Shown piece after piece: positions 1-9,899 of a stretch of DNA of 64,000 bases; the stretch's first letter is position 1; each line of letters starts with the position of its first letter. Made by a program: the position numbers and the translations under genes. Below the pieces are notes generated by a model. That model searched no databases. It was not told the origin of the DNA and was given only the letters and a program-made list of their open reading frames with translations. The DNA comes from Microbacterium terrisoli (lineage in GTDB: Bacteria; Actinomycetota; Actinomycetes; Actinomycetales; Microbacteriaceae): the NCBI RefSeq assembly GCF_030866805.1, contig NZ_CP133019.1, forward strand, positions 496,001 through 560,000, read 5' to 3'.

Positions 1-1653
1 CTCGGCATCCAATGCCCAATCCAGCACGTAGGGACGCCCGGTCAACAGCACCACCACCACGGGGGTGCCTGTGGCAACGACCGCCTCGATGAGTGCACGC
101 TGCACGCCGGGCAGCTCGAGCGACTCGGCGTCGTTGCCCTCGCCGACGGTGCCGCGGCCGAACAGGCCCGCCTGGTCGCCGGCGACGATCACGGCCACGT
201 CTGCATCACGGGCGGCGACGACGGCGTCGGCGAAACCCGACGTGTCGGTGCCGTCGACAGCACAGCCGTGGGCGAACGTCGTCTCGAACCCGGCGGTGCG
301 CAGCGCCTCGGAGACGGTGGGGATCTGCACCCCGACCGGCACCCCCGGGTGGTGGGCGAGCACGTGGTTCGCGAACGAATAGCAGCCCTGCAGGGCCTCG
401 GATCGGTCGGCGTTGGGCCCGATCACCGCGATGCGGGTGGCCGGCTTCAGCGGCAGTGTGCCGTCGTTCGAGAGCAGCACGACCGATTCCTGCGCGAGCC
501 GGCGCGCGATGTCGCGGTGGCGCGGGGAGTCCAGGTCGATGAGGGTGGGCGGCTCGTCCTCGTACGCGTCGGCGTCCAGCAGGCCGAGCTGCTCCTTCTG
601 CCGGAGCACCCGCAGCACGGCACGGTCGATGTAGCGCTCATCGAACGCCCCGGAGCGCACGCGCTCGCGCAGCGGCTCGAGGTAGGCGTCGCCGGTGGGC
701 AGCTCGACATCCACTCCCGCTTCCAGGGCGAGTGCGGCGGCGTGGCCGCGGTCGGATGCCACGGCCTGCATGACCTCGAGGAAGGCGACCGAGAAGTAGT
801 CGGCCACCACGACGCCGTCGAACCCGAGCCGATCGTGCAGCAGCGTGGTGAGGTAGCCGGGGTCTGCCGCCATCGGCAGACCGTCCAGGGCCGTGTAGGC
901 GTTCATCACCGAGGCGGGGCGCCCTTCGGCCACCGCCATCTCGAACGGAGGCACGAACACGTCGGCCATCTCGCGCGGGCCGACGTGCACCGGGGCGTGG
1001 TTGCGGCCCGACTGCGAGGCCGAGTATCCGGCGAAATGCTTGAGGGTGGCGTGGATGCCGGAAGCCTGCAGGCCCTGCACGTACGCGGTGCCGACGGTGC
1101 CGACCAGGTACGGGTCCTCGCCGATGCATTCGTCGACGCGTCCCCACCGCGGGTCCTGGATGACGTCCAGCACGGGTGCCAGTCCCTGGTGCACGCCGAG
1201 CTCGCGCATCGAATCGCCGATGGCCTGGGCCATCTCGCGCACCAGGTCGGGGTCGAACGCGGCGCCCCAGGCCAGGGGAGTGGGGAAGACGGCAGCCTTC
1301 CATGCGGCCAGACCCGTCAGACACTCCTCGTGCACGATGGCCGGGATGCCCAGTCGCGTCTCGCGCTTGAGGCGGCGCTGTTCGTGCCACAGCCACTGAG
1401 CGCGCTCGGCGGGTTCGACCGGCCGCGTGCCGTAGACGCGGGTGTAGTGGCCGATGCCGTCGCGGGTGACCTCGGCCAGCGCACCGGCCGCCTTCTGCCC
1501 GGCCGCCATCTCGCTCTGCATCGGCGCGACGGTGCCGTTCTGGTCGAGCCAGTAGCCCACGAGCTGGGCGAGCTTCTCATCGAGGGTCATCTGCGCATGC
1601 AGCGTCTGAACCCGTTCCGAGACATGGGGGAACGCGGGGACGTCGTCGTACAT
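1..1653 (-). CDS. GH3 beta-glucosidase/beta-xylosidase, C-terminus cut by window edge
   Basis: The frame is open from ATG at 1653 to the left edge with no stop (551 codons), so the end of the protein is missing. It shows a GH3 N-terminal barrel and then the start of the GH3 C-terminal domain. KHFAGY lies near residue 205 and the probable nucleophile is Asp285 in GVVVADYFS. SVVLLSNDGTLPLKP and GEGNDAESLELPG lie further on. There is no signal peptide, so it probably acts in the cytoplasm on oligosaccharides brought in by the ABC transporter encoded just upstream. The gap to the permease gene is 34 bases, with an AGGACC-like ribosome site. Enzymes of this subgroup cleave beta-glucosides or beta-xylosides; the sequence alone does not settle which. 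Confidence 0.9.
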   Translation of the reverse strand, partial: MYDDVPAFPHVSERVQTLHAQMTLDEKLAQLVGYWLDQNGTVAPMQSEMAAGQKAAGALAEVTRDGIGHYTRVYGTRPVEPAERAQWLWHEQRRLKRETRLGIPAIVHEECLTGLAAWKAAVFPTPLAWGAAFDPDLVREMAQAIGDSMRELGVHQGLAPVLDVIQDPRWGRVDECIGEDPYLVGTVGTAYVQGLQASGIHATLKHFAGYSASQSGRNHAPVHVGPREMADVFVPPFEMAVAEGRPASVMNAYTALDGLPMAADPGYLTTLLHDRLGFDGVVVADYFSVAFLEVMQAVASDRGHAAALALEAGVDVELPTGDAYLEPLRERVRSGAFDERYIDRAVLRVLRQKEQLGLLDADAYEDEPPTLIDLDSPRHRDIARRLAQESVVLLSNDGTLPLKPATRIAVIGPNADRSEALQGCYSFANHVLAHHPGVPVGVQIPTVSEALRTAGFETTFAHGCAVDGTDTSGFADAVVAARDADVAVIVAGDQAGLFGRGTVGEGNDAESLELPGVQRALIEAVVATGTPVVVVLLTGRPYVLDWALDAE

Positions 1654-1687
1654 CTGTGGTCCTGTCGTGATGGTGTCGGACGTCTCG

Positions 1688-2560
1688 TCAGCCCTTGACC
1701 GCGCCGGTCAGGCCCCCGACGATGCGGCGCTGGAAGACGAGGAAGAACAGTAGTGCCGGGAGCATCGCCAGCGAGGTGAAGGCGAGCACGCGGGCGGTGT
1801 CGACCGAGTACTGGGACGAGAAGGCCTGCACGCCCAGCGGCAGTGTGTAGGTGGATGCGTCGTTCAGGATGAACAGCGGCAGCAGGTAGCTGTTCCAGCT
1901 GCCGATGAACGCGAGGATGCCCACCGTCACCACGCCGGGCACCGCCAAGCGCAGCACCATGCGGAAGAAGAAGCCGAGTCGGCCCGCGCCGTCGATCGCG
2001 GCGGCCTCTTCGATCTCGTCGGGGATCGCACGCAGGAACGGCACCAGGATGATCACGGTCGTCGGCAACGCGAAGGCGATCTGCGGCAGGATGACCCCGG
2101 CCAGGCTGTTCATCAGGCCCAGGTCTTTGACCAGGATGTACAGCGGAGTGATGGCCACGGTGATCGGGAACATCAGACCGGCGGCGAACAGGGCGTACAT
2201 CGCCCCGCGTCCGCGGAAGTGGTAGCGCGCCAGCACATAGCTGACCATGAGCCCCAGCACGACGACTCCCGCGGTGGTGAAGGCGGCGGCGATCAGCGAG
2301 TTGCCGACCTGCAGCCAGAACACGTCGCTGGTGAGCACGTCGAGGTAGTTGCCGAACTCCCACGGGTTGGGCAGGCCGGCAGGGTTCGTCGTGATCTGCG
2401 CGTTGGTGCGGAACCCGCCGATCACGATGTACAGCACGGGTGCCAGGCAGACGGCCACCAGCACCAGAGCGATGAAGTAGACGGCGGGGCTGCCCCACTG
2501 CAGTCGTTCCTTCTCGCGGTGTCGACCGCGGGTGACGATCGAAGTCGTGGCCGACATCAC
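1688..2560 (-). CDS. carbohydrate ABC transporter permease (MalG type)
   Basis: A 290-residue inner-membrane protein of the binding-protein-dependent transport family, with about six hydrophobic segments. The cytoplasmic EAA loop is seen as EEAAAIDGAGRLGFFFR around residue 190, which docks on an ATPase. It is the second of two permeases, and its start (GTGATG) overlaps the stop of the first, so the two are translationally coupled. No ATP-binding subunit is encoded nearby; this is usual for actinobacterial sugar importers, which share an MsiK-like ATPase encoded elsewhere (family knowledge). The substrate is probably the oligosaccharide handled by the downstream GH3 enzyme. Confidence 0.93.
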   Translation of the reverse strand: MMSATTSIVTRGRHREKERLQWGSPAVYFIALVLVAVCLAPVLYIVIGGFRTNAQITTNPAGLPNPWEFGNYLDVLTSDVFWLQVGNSLIAAAFTTAGVVVLGLMVSYVLARYHFRGRGAMYALFAAGLMFPITVAITPLYILVKDLGLMNSLAGVILPQIAFALPTTVIILVPFLRAIPDEIEEAAAIDGAGRLGFFFRMVLRLAVPGVVTVGILAFIGSWNSYLLPLFILNDASTYTLPLGVQAFSSQYSVDTARVLAFTSLAMLPALLFFLVFQRRIVGGLTGAVKG

Positions 2561-3570
2561 TTGCGCCCTTCGGTGAGTGCGCCGGCGGTATCGCGGCGCA
2601 GGACGAAGCGCTGGTAGATCAGCGCGATGATCAGGGAGATGAAGAAGATCACGACGGCGACCGCGTTGCCGTAGCCGAAGTTTCCGGCGTCACGGCCGTT
2701 CGTGACCATGTAGGTGGCCATCGTCGATGTGCCGGCCACGCCGGCGACGTATTGACCCCAGATGATGTACACGAGGTCGAACAGCTGCAGCGATCCGATG
2801 ATGGACAGGAACGCCCATATGCGCACCGTGGGACCCAGCAGCGGCAGCGTGATGCGCCGCTGGATCTGCCAGTACGACGCACCGTCGATCGCGGCGGCCT
2901 CGAACAGCTCGGTGGGGATGCCCTGCAGGCCCGCGAGGAACAGGATGACGGCGAAGCCGATGTATTTCCACGTCAGGATGAACATCAGCGTCCAGATGGC
3001 GATGGCCGGGTCTGCCAGCCAGTCGGCCTGGAGGAATCCGAGGCCGATGTTCTTCAGCAGCGCGTTCATCGCGCCGCTGGTCTGCAGCATGAGGCTGAAC
3101 CCGGTGCCGACGATGACCTCGGCGATCACATACGGCACGAAGATCAGCACGCGGATGATGGTGCGACCGCGCATCTTCTGGTTCAGCAGGAGCGCGAGCA
3201 GGATCGCGAGCGGTCCCTGCATCACCAGCGACAGGACCAGGATCACGCCGTTGTGCGTGAGGGCTTCGAGGAATGTCGGATCCGTGAAGATGACGACGTA
3301 GTTCTTCAGTCCGACGAAGTCGGTGGCCGGCCCGTAGCCCTGCCAGTTGAAGAAGCCATAGTAGGCGGCCATCGCGACCGGGAAGATCACGAAGCCGAGG
3401 AACACGATGATCGCAGGGCCCGAGAGCACCGTGATCTCCATGCGGGTACGCCATGCGGCGGCACGCTTTCCGCGGCGCCGGTCGGCCGAGGGCATCGGGG
3501 TGCTCTCGGCCGACCGCGTGCGCTCCTGAGCAGGAAGCGTCCCGGCCTTCTCGCCCAGGGTTCTACTCAT
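2557..3570 (-). CDS. carbohydrate ABC transporter permease (MalF type)
   Basis: A 337-residue membrane permease. A basic cytoplasmic N-terminus of about 45 residues precedes six or so transmembrane segments. The EAA motif appears as FEAAAIDGASYWQIQRR near residue 225. The start lies 7 bases after the stop of the solute-binding protein gene, and the end overlaps the next permease by 4 bases. This gives a compact operon: binding protein, MalF-type, MalG-type, GH3. Confidence 0.93.
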   Translation of the reverse strand: MSRTLGEKAGTLPAQERTRSAESTPMPSADRRRGKRAAAWRTRMEITVLSGPAIIVFLGFVIFPVAMAAYYGFFNWQGYGPATDFVGLKNYVVIFTDPTFLEALTHNGVILVLSLVMQGPLAILLALLLNQKMRGRTIIRVLIFVPYVIAEVIVGTGFSLMLQTSGAMNALLKNIGLGFLQADWLADPAIAIWTLMFILTWKYIGFAVILFLAGLQGIPTELFEAAAIDGASYWQIQRRITLPLLGPTVRIWAFLSIIGSLQLFDLVYIIWGQYVAGVAGTSTMATYMVTNGRDAGNFGYGNAVAVVIFFISLIIALIYQRFVLRRDTAGALTEGRK

Positions 3571-3577
3571 CGTTCGG

Positions 3578-4879
3578 TCAGCCCTTGGCTGCAGCCTGGT
3601 TGACCGCCGTGATGATGTCGGCGACCGAGCCCTTGCCTGCCATCAGGTTCACGACGGCGACGTTCAGAGCGTTGCCGACGTTCTGCCCGTACAGGGTGTC
3701 GAGGTACTGCGAGACGTACGGCGCCTTGTTGTAGGCGGCGATGAGGTCCTTCAGGTAGGGCTCGGTGACGATCTTCTGCGCTTCGAGGTTGACCGGCGGC
3801 GAGTTGAAGGCCTTGTAGTAGGCCTCCTGCTGGCTCTGGGTCACGAGGAAGTTCAGGAAGTCGGTGCAGGCCTTCTTGGGGGCCTTGGCCGAGCACGAGT
3901 ACCCGTCGACGCCGCCCATGATGGCTGCGGGGTCACCCTGGCCACCGGCCACTGTCGGGAACGGGAACCAGGCGAGGTCAGGCAGGGGCTTCTGGTCGGG
4001 GGTGAGCGAGGCGATCACTCCCGGGTCCCAACCGCCCATGAGTTCCATCGCCGCCTTGTGGTTGGCCACCAGGCCTGCCGAGCTGCCGGCGCCCTGCTGT
4101 GCGGAAGTGGTCAGGAAGCCGGGCTGGAACGGCTTGGAGTCGTTGAACTTCTTCAGCTCGTTGCCTGCCGCGGTCCAGCAGGGGTCGCTGAAGTCGAGGG
4201 TCTTGGCCGTCTGGTCCAGGGTCTGCTCGCTGCACAGGCGCAGCGCGAAGTTGTAGTACCAGTGCGCTGCGGGCCACGCATCCTTGGCGCCGACGGCGAC
4301 CGGGATCACTCCCTTGCCCTTCAGCGCGGTGATGGCGGAGTTCAACTCGTCCATCGTGGTGGGGGTGGAGGTGATGCCGGCCTGGTCGAACAGGTCCTTG
4401 CTGTAGAACAGGCCCTCAGGCAGCACGTCCAGCGGCATCGCGTAGACCTTGCCGTCGATCGACTCGGCCTTCAGGGCTCCTGCGCCGATCGCCTGCTTCG
4501 TGTCGGCCGAGACCGAGTCGGTGATGTCCATGACCTGGCCGGCCTTGACCATCGCGGCCATCTTGCCGCCGCCGCGCTGCAGGAACACGTCCGGCGGGTT
4601 GCCGGAGTTCAGTGCCGTCTGCAGCTTGCCGTCCAGCTGTTCGTTCTGGATCGACTGCACCTTGACAGTCACCTTGGGGTTGGCCTCGTGGAACGCCTTC
4701 GCCGCGTCGACCCAGTACTGCTGGCCCGGCCCGGTGGTGCTGTTCTGCCAGACCGTCAGCGTCGTCGTGCCGCCGTCGGCGCCGGTGTTGCCACCCGTGC
4801 TGCCGGAGCAGCCGGCAGCGGCCAGGGCGACGCCCGCGGCCAGCGCGACAAATGTCGCGCCGCGAACTTTGCTCTTCAT
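3578..4879 (-). CDS. sugar ABC transporter solute-binding lipoprotein
   Basis: An extracellular solute-binding protein family 1 member of 433 residues. The start is ATG 4879, preceded by AAGGAG at good spacing; it gives a classic lipoprotein signal with a short basic start, a hydrophobic stretch and the lipobox AAGC, so Cys is the lipid anchor. A longer in-frame reading exists up to 4987, but it would run through the operator and lose the signal peptide. It captures the sugar at the membrane surface for the two permeases that follow. The promoter region holds TTGACA (4957-4962, complement) next to two LacI-type operators, so expression is probably repressed by the divergent regulator. Confidence 0.93.
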   Translation of the reverse strand: MKSKVRGATFVALAAGVALAAAGCSGSTGGNTGADGGTTTLTVWQNSTTGPGQQYWVDAAKAFHEANPKVTVKVQSIQNEQLDGKLQTALNSGNPPDVFLQRGGGKMAAMVKAGQVMDITDSVSADTKQAIGAGALKAESIDGKVYAMPLDVLPEGLFYSKDLFDQAGITSTPTTMDELNSAITALKGKGVIPVAVGAKDAWPAAHWYYNFALRLCSEQTLDQTAKTLDFSDPCWTAAGNELKKFNDSKPFQPGFLTTSAQQGAGSSAGLVANHKAAMELMGGWDPGVIASLTPDQKPLPDLAWFPFPTVAGGQGDPAAIMGGVDGYSCSAKAPKKACTDFLNFLVTQSQQEAYYKAFNSPPVNLEAQKIVTEPYLKDLIAAYNKAPYVSQYLDTLYGQNVGNALNVAVVNLMAGKGSVADIITAVNQAAAKG

Positions 4880-4958
4880 CGTGGAGACTCCTTCATCTCT
4901 TGGGAACGGCGTACGGGTCTGCCGCAACAGCGAGGTTGCCACGCTCCAGCACCTCTTG

Positions 4959-4984
4959 TCAAACGTTTTCGATAACGTTTTCGA
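4959..4984. promoter_or_regulatory. two overlapping LacI-type operators
   Basis: TCAAACGTTTTCGA (4959-4972) and TCGATAACGTTTTCGA (4969-4984) are near-perfect palindromes centred on AACGTT. Their centres are 12 bp apart, about one helical turn. They sit between the divergent lacI-type gene and the ABC operon and touch the TTGACA of the ABC promoter. The arrangement suggests two repressor dimers side by side. Confidence 0.75.
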
Positions 4985-5040
4985 CACCGTTTAACATGAA
5001 ATGTCGTGACTACACGGTCGCCGCACCATCGTGAGGTAGC

Positions 5041-6084
5041 GTGACGCTCGTGACCTCCGGCTATATACGCCCCACTGTGCCTGCACGAGCGACGATCCAC
5101 GACGTGGCCCGGGTCGCCGGGGTCTCTGTCGCGACGGTCTCGAAAGTTGCCAACGGACGCTACGGCGTGGCCCAGAGCACGATCGAGAAGGTCTCGGCCG
5201 TGATCGAACAGCTCGGCTATGAGACCTCGCTGGTGGCCAGCAGTCTGCGCAGCCATCGCACGAACGTCATCGGCATCTTGGTGGCCGGGTTCGAGCCGTT
5301 CTCCACCGAGCTTCTCAAAGGCATCTCGTCGGCCGCCGTCGGATCCGGGTATGAGCTGCTGGCGTATGCGGGCGCACTCACCGATGAGAACTGGGTCGGC
5401 TGGGAGCGCCGGTCGCTGTCGCGGCTGGCGGGGACGCTCGTAGACGCGGCGATCATCGTCACCCCGACCGTCCGGCTGCCGGGTGCGTCGATCCCCGTCG
5501 TCGCGATCGACCCGCACGCCGGCACCGGGGACGTGCCCGCCGTGGACACCGACAACATCGAGGGCGCGCGCATCGCGACGCGGCACCTGATCGAGCTCGG
5601 CCACCGGCGCATCGCGCACGTGGCAGGCCGCGGCGATCTGCTGTCGGCGGTGCTGCGCGAGCGTGGGTACCGCGAGTCGCTGGCCGAGGCGGGAATCCCC
5701 TTCGACCCCGAACTCGTGCGCGAGGGCGCGTACTGGAGCAAGCCCACCACCATCGCAGCCCGTGAGCTGCTGAGCCTGCCCGATCGTCCCACGGCGATCT
5801 TCGCGGCGAACGACCTGTCGGCCGTGCGCGTGCTCGAAGTCGCCCACGAGATGGGCATCCGGGTTCCCGAAGAGCTGTCGGTCGTCGGCTTCGACGACGT
5901 GCCCGAGGCTGCCGGCACGACCCCGCAGCTGACGACGGTCGCCCAGCCGTTGCACGACATGGGCGCGCAGGCGCTGCGGATGGTCGTCGAGATGCTGCGC
6001 CGCGGCGAACCGGAACAGCAGTACGTGCACCTGCCCGCTCATCTGGTGATACGTCAGAGCACGGGCCCCGCGCCGCGCGACTGA
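5041..6084 (+). CDS. LacI-family transcriptional repressor of the first sugar cluster
   Basis: 347 residues from GTG 5041, which has GAGG just upstream; GTG 5050 is an alternative. The N-terminal helix-turn-helix reads [20 protein letters not shown] with the usual hinge, and the rest is a periplasmic-binding-protein-like sensor domain with [10 protein letters not shown] near the C-terminus. It is divergent from the solute-binding protein gene and the two share a short operator-bearing promoter region, so it most likely controls that operon and itself. The inducer is presumably the imported sugar. Confidence 0.92.
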   Translation: MTLVTSGYIRPTVPARATIHDVARVAGVSVATVSKVANGRYGVAQSTIEKVSAVIEQLGYETSLVASSLRSHRTNVIGILVAGFEPFSTELLKGISSAAVGSGYELLAYAGALTDENWVGWERRSLSRLAGTLVDAAIIVTPTVRLPGASIPVVAIDPHAGTGDVPAVDTDNIEGARIATRHLIELGHRRIAHVAGRGDLLSAVLRERGYRESLAEAGIPFDPELVREGAYWSKPTTIAARELLSLPDRPTAIFAANDLSAVRVLEVAHEMGIRVPEELSVVGFDDVPEAAGTTPQLTTVAQPLHDMGAQALRMVVEMLRRGEPEQQYVHLPAHLVIRQSTGPAPRD

Positions 6085-6124
6085 GCGCACGGTACGGATG
6101 TGTGCGAGACCCCGAGCCGCGCGG

Positions 6125-7105
6125 TCACAGACGCGCGGTGAGCCATTGCGTCTGACGGCGCCACTGCTCCAGCTGGCCGCCTTCGTGGCCGTTGAACGCG
6201 TACACCTCGATCGCCTTGTCGTCGGACCCGCAGTGGTTGTAGGCGGCGAAGACGCTGGACGGAAGCACAGTGCCGTCCATCAGGCCCACCGAGAACAGCG
6301 CCGGCGCGTGGATGCGACGCGCGAAATTGACGCCGTCGAAGTACGACAGGGTCTGGAACACGCGTTCGACCTGGTCGCGGCGCACGGCCAGGTACTGCTC
6401 GATCTCGCGGAAAGGGTGGCCGGGCGTCAGCTCGACCGATCGGCGGAAGTGGCAGAGGAAGGGCACATCGGGCATCGCCGCGGACACTGCCTCGTGCAGG
6501 CCGGCCGCGGCCAGAGTGATGCCGCCGCCCTGGCTTCCGCCGGTGACGCTGATGTGCGCCGGGTCGACGAACGGCAGGTCGGCGGCCACGTCCACGAGCC
6601 GCACGGCGTCGGTGAACAGACGCCGGTAGTAGTACGTGTCGGGCGCCCCGATGCCGCGGGTCATGAAACCGGGCACCGAACCCTCCGACCCGTGCGGGTC
6701 CGGAGTGTCGCCGCCGGTGCCCCAGCCGCTGCCTTGACCGCGCGTGTCCATCAGGATGTGCACGTAGCCTGCCGCCGCCCACTGCAGGCGTTCGCCCGGG
6801 ATGCCGCGGCCGCCGTTGTATCCGATGTACTCGATGACGGTGGGCAGCCGGTCGGTCGTGCGGGGGCGGGTCACCCAGGCGCGGATCGGCTCGCCGCCGA
6901 ACCCGCTGAAGGCGAGGTCTTCGATGACCAGCTGCGTGATGGGCGAGTCTGCGGCATCCAGCGTCGGCGGCGCCGCCTGCGCGCGCGCCTCGTCGAGCGT
7001 TCGACGCCAGAACGCGTCGAAGTCGTCGGGCTCGGCGACGTCGGGTCGGAAGGTGCGGAGTTCGTCGAGGGTGAGATCGGTCAGCGGCACGAGGTCACCG
7101 TACAC
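6125..7105 (-). CDS. acetyl xylan esterase / cephalosporin-C deacetylase family (AXE1, CE7)
   Basis: A 326-residue alpha/beta hydrolase. The nucleophile is Ser191 in GGSQGGG, with Asp and His in GLMDGTV and NGHEGG near the C-terminus. Family members are about 320 residues, which supports GTG 7105 as start; a longer reading to 7252 would run through the operator. CE7 enzymes remove O-acetyl groups from short sugars in the cytoplasm, and no signal peptide is seen here. It is divergent from the GH1 gene with a shared operator. In a xyloglucan context it could deacetylate galactosyl residues before the glycosidases act (inference). Confidence 0.88.
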   Translation of the reverse strand: MYGDLVPLTDLTLDELRTFRPDVAEPDDFDAFWRRTLDEARAQAAPPTLDAADSPITQLVIEDLAFSGFGGEPIRAWVTRPRTTDRLPTVIEYIGYNGGRGIPGERLQWAAAGYVHILMDTRGQGSGWGTGGDTPDPHGSEGSVPGFMTRGIGAPDTYYYRRLFTDAVRLVDVAADLPFVDPAHISVTGGSQGGGITLAAAGLHEAVSAAMPDVPFLCHFRRSVELTPGHPFREIEQYLAVRRDQVERVFQTLSYFDGVNFARRIHAPALFSVGLMDGTVLPSSVFAAYNHCGSDDKAIEVYAFNGHEGGQLEQWRRQTQWLTARL

Positions 7106-7175
7106 GACCGGAACCGCTCTTCGCTCGGCGGGGGTTGCGGTGGCTGCACGGTTCGGCTTATTCTTGCGTACAGCG

Positions 7176-7193
7176 CATCGAAACGCTTCGATG
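7176..7193. promoter_or_regulatory. LacI-type operator between esterase and GH1
   Basis: CATCGAAACGCTTCGATG is an 18-bp palindrome with mismatches only at one symmetric pair next to the centre. The same core recurs at 8780-8797 and 16802-16819. It lies between the divergent esterase and GH1 genes and could control both. Confidence 0.75.
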
Positions 7194-7267
7194 ATTCGAT
7201 GATGCACTGCCCCGACCTGCCGACACGACGACCGTGCCGGCATCGACATCACGACGAGTGGAGAAAC

Positions 7268-8704
7268 GTGAGCGACGAAGTCTCACCCCGCACCCGTAGC
7301 GCGGACTTCCGTGATTCAGGTCTGTCGTTTCCGTCCGGATTCACCTTCGGATCGGCGACGGCGGCCTACCAGGTCGAGGGCGCTGCAGACGAAGACGGCC
7401 GCAGCCCGTCGATCTGGGACACGTTCAGCCACACGCCCGGCAAGGTGTGGAACGGCGACACCGGTGACGTGGCGTGCGACCATTACCACCGCTGGGAGCA
7501 GGACCTCGATCTCATGGCGGACCTGGGTCTGAACGCCTATCGGTTCTCGATCGCCTGGCCGCGCATCATGCCTGCCGGCACCGGTGCGGTCAACCAGGCG
7601 GGCATCGACTTCTATTCGCGCCTCGTCGACGGTCTTCTGGCCCGCGGCATCCGCCCTGTCGCGACGCTGTACCACTGGGACCTGCCCCAGACGCTGGAGG
7701 ATGCCGGGGGCTGGCCGGTGCGTGCGACCGCAGACGCGTTCGAGGCCTACGCGGGAGTGCTGGGGGCAGCCCTCGGCGACCGCGTGCACACCTGGACGAC
7801 ATTGAACGAACCGTGGTGCACGGCGTTCCTCGGGTACGGACAGGGCGGCCACGCGCCCGGTCGGAAGGAGCCGGCGGCCGCCCTGGCCGCCGCGCACCAT
7901 CTGAACCTGGCGCACGGTCGTGCGATCCAGGCGCTGCGGACGGCCTCGACCGGGGCTCCCGAGTACTCGGTCACCCTCAACCTGCACGTCGCGCGCGGTG
8001 ATGCCGAAGCCGTGCGCCGCATCGACGCCGTCGGCAACCGCGTGTTCACCGGTCCGATGCTACGCGGCGTCTACGACGATGACCTGATCTCCGACACCGC
8101 GGCGCTGACCGATTGGGGGTTCGTCCAGGACGGCGATCTGGCGCAGATCCACCAGCGGGTGGACGTGCTGGGCGTGAACTACTACTCCACCAACACGGTG
8201 CGGATGTGGGACGGGCTGACGCACCGTCAGGCCGGCGATGGTCACAAACCGGCTCAGGGCGGCACTGCCTGGCCGGGCAGCGACGAGGTGGTCGAGTTCG
8301 TCGAACAGCCCGGGCCGCACACGGCGATGGGCTGGAACATCGCCCCCGACGGGCTGCTGGAGCTTCTGCACGGGCTGCGCGACGCGTTCCCCGACCAGCC
8401 GCTGATGATCACCGAGAACGGCGCGGCGTTCGATGACGTCGTCGCAGCCGACGGCGCCGTGCACGACACCGAGCGCGTGGACTATCTGCGTCGACATCTG
8501 ACCGCGGCCCATCGCGCGATCGAAGACGGCGTCGATCTGCGGGGCTACTTCGTGTGGTCGCTGCTGGACAACTTTGAGTGGGGCTACGGCTACGCCAAGC
8601 GGTTCGGCATCGTACGCGTGGACTTCGACGACCAGCGACGCATCGTCAAGGACTCCGGGGCCTGGTATCGCTCGCTCGCCACGACGAGTGTGCTGCCGGA
8701 CTGA
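7268..8704 (+). CDS. GH1 beta-glucosidase
   Basis: 478 residues from GTG 7268, which has GGAG upstream. This matches the usual length of cytoplasmic GH1 enzymes (about 450-480). The acid/base is Glu181 in TLNEPW and the nucleophile Glu383 in ITENGA. The substrate-site motif FSIAWPRI and the C-terminal [13 protein letters not shown] are present. It hydrolyses beta-glucosides, and some members also accept galactosides or fucosides. There is no signal peptide. It is transcribed just before the second ABC operon and is probably controlled by the operator at 7176-7193. Confidence 0.95.
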   Translation: MSDEVSPRTRSADFRDSGLSFPSGFTFGSATAAYQVEGAADEDGRSPSIWDTFSHTPGKVWNGDTGDVACDHYHRWEQDLDLMADLGLNAYRFSIAWPRIMPAGTGAVNQAGIDFYSRLVDGLLARGIRPVATLYHWDLPQTLEDAGGWPVRATADAFEAYAGVLGAALGDRVHTWTTLNEPWCTAFLGYGQGGHAPGRKEPAAALAAAHHLNLAHGRAIQALRTASTGAPEYSVTLNLHVARGDAEAVRRIDAVGNRVFTGPMLRGVYDDDLISDTAALTDWGFVQDGDLAQIHQRVDVLGVNYYSTNTVRMWDGLTHRQAGDGHKPAQGGTAWPGSDEVVEFVEQPGPHTAMGWNIAPDGLLELLHGLRDAFPDQPLMITENGAAFDDVVAADGAVHDTERVDYLRRHLTAAHRAIEDGVDLRGYFVWSLLDNFEWGYGYAKRFGIVRVDFDDQRRIVKDSGAWYRSLATTSVLPD

Positions 8705-8779
8705 CATGGGGGTGACAGCGATCGTTACGCTCGCGTTACCTCACCCGAATTGACGAAACGCCGAGGGCGTGGTTTCTTT

Positions 8780-8797
8780 AATCGAAGCGGTTCGACA
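8780..8797. promoter_or_regulatory. LacI-type operator upstream of second ABC operon
   Basis: AATCGAAGCGGTTCGACA shares the CGAARCGSTTCG core with the sites at 7176 and 16802. It lies 56 bases before the small leader frame and about 100 bases before the permease gene. Confidence 0.7.
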
Positions 8798-8852
8798 GCG
8801 AGACGTCGGCAGTGAGAAGTCGACGGTGAGCTCGAGCACACAAGGGAGTGAC

Positions 8853-8903
8853 ATGTTGCGACATGAGGCGGACTGCCGGCGGCACGTGGCGGGTGCGCGA
8901 TGA
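8853..8903 (+). CDS. possible 16-residue leader peptide coupled to the permease
   Basis: ATG 8853 has a strong ribosome site (AAGGGAG, 4 bases of spacing) and opens a 16-codon frame rich in Arg and His. Its TGA overlaps the permease ATG as ATGA. The permease itself has only a weak ribosome site. A translationally coupled leader is therefore likely; whether the peptide has its own role is unknown. Confidence 0.5.
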   Translation: MLRHEADCRRHVAGAR

Positions 8904-9889
8904 CGGTCTCAGCCGTCCTGCCCGAGGTGGCCGCCACCGAGCTCGAGCAGACCGGTCAGAGCAAGCGGCACCAGCGTGAGAAGCGAGCCGGCGGCCGCAG
9001 GTCGTACGGCATGTTCTGGTGCATCGTGCCGTTCCTGGTGCTCGTGTTCCTGTTCTCGTACTTTCCGCTCTACGGGTGGATCTACGCGCTGTTCGACTAC
9101 AAGCCCGCACTGGGTCTGTCCGGCAGCGAGTTCGTCGGGCTGCAATGGTTCGAGATGCTCGTCAGCTCTCCCACTCAGCTCGCCCAGATCGCCCAGGTGC
9201 TGGAGAACACGCTGGCCATCAGCTTCCTCGGGATCGCGACCTCCGTCCTCCCGTTGGCCTTCGCGGTGTTCCTCAACGAGGTGCGCACGCCCTGGTTCCG
9301 CAATGCCGTGCAGACCCTGACCACGTTGCCGAACTTCATCTCGTGGGTGCTCGTCTACATGATCGCCTTCTCGCTGTTCTCCAGCAGCGGCCTGGTCAAC
9401 AGCATCCTCACCGACTCCGGCCTGATCACCGCGCCCATCAAGTTCCTCGACACCGATCAGCACGTGTGGCTGACCATGACGCTGTGGAGCATCTGGAAGG
9501 GGCTGGGATGGGGCGCCATCATCTACCTGGCCGCCATCGCCGGCATCGACCAGTCGCTGTACGAATCGGCGCGCATCGACGGGGCCGGACGCTTTCAGAC
9601 CATGTGGTACATCACGGTGCCGCAGTTGATGCCGACCTATCTCGTGCTGCTGCTGCTGTCGGTGGCGAACCTGCTCAACAACGGCATGGAGCAGTACTTC
9701 GTGTTCCAGAACGCGTTCAACAAAGAGCACATCCAAGTGCTCGATCTGTACGTCTACAACATCGGCATGACCGGTAACAACCTGTCGATGGCCACCGCGA
9801 TCGGCATGCTCAAGAGCATCATCTCGGTCGTCCTCCTGTTCACCGTCAACACGATCGCCAAGCGCGTTCGCGGCACCTCGATCGTCTGA
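8900..9889 (+). CDS. oligosaccharide ABC permease (LplB type)
   Basis: A 329-residue permease with a roughly 35-residue basic N-terminus, then about six membrane segments. The EAA loop is YESARIDGAGRFQTMWY near residue 225. The length and the FPLYGWIYALFDYKP stretch are typical of the LplB/YtcP/YesP group, which imports complex oligosaccharides with a large lipoprotein partner. The ATG overlaps the stop of the small leader frame. It is the first main gene of the operon with the LplC-type permease and the binding protein; no ATPase gene is present. Confidence 0.93.
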   Translation: MTVSAVLPEVAATELEQTGQSKRHQREKRAGGRRSYGMFWCIVPFLVLVFLFSYFPLYGWIYALFDYKPALGLSGSEFVGLQWFEMLVSSPTQLAQIAQVLENTLAISFLGIATSVLPLAFAVFLNEVRTPWFRNAVQTLTTLPNFISWVLVYMIAFSLFSSSGLVNSILTDSGLITAPIKFLDTDQHVWLTMTLWSIWKGLGWGAIIYLAAIAGIDQSLYESARIDGAGRFQTMWYITVPQLMPTYLVLLLLSVANLLNNGMEQYFVFQNAFNKEHIQVLDLYVYNIGMTGNNLSMATAIGMLKSIISVVLLFTVNTIAKRVRGTSIV

Positions 9890-9899
9890 GGAGGCGAAG

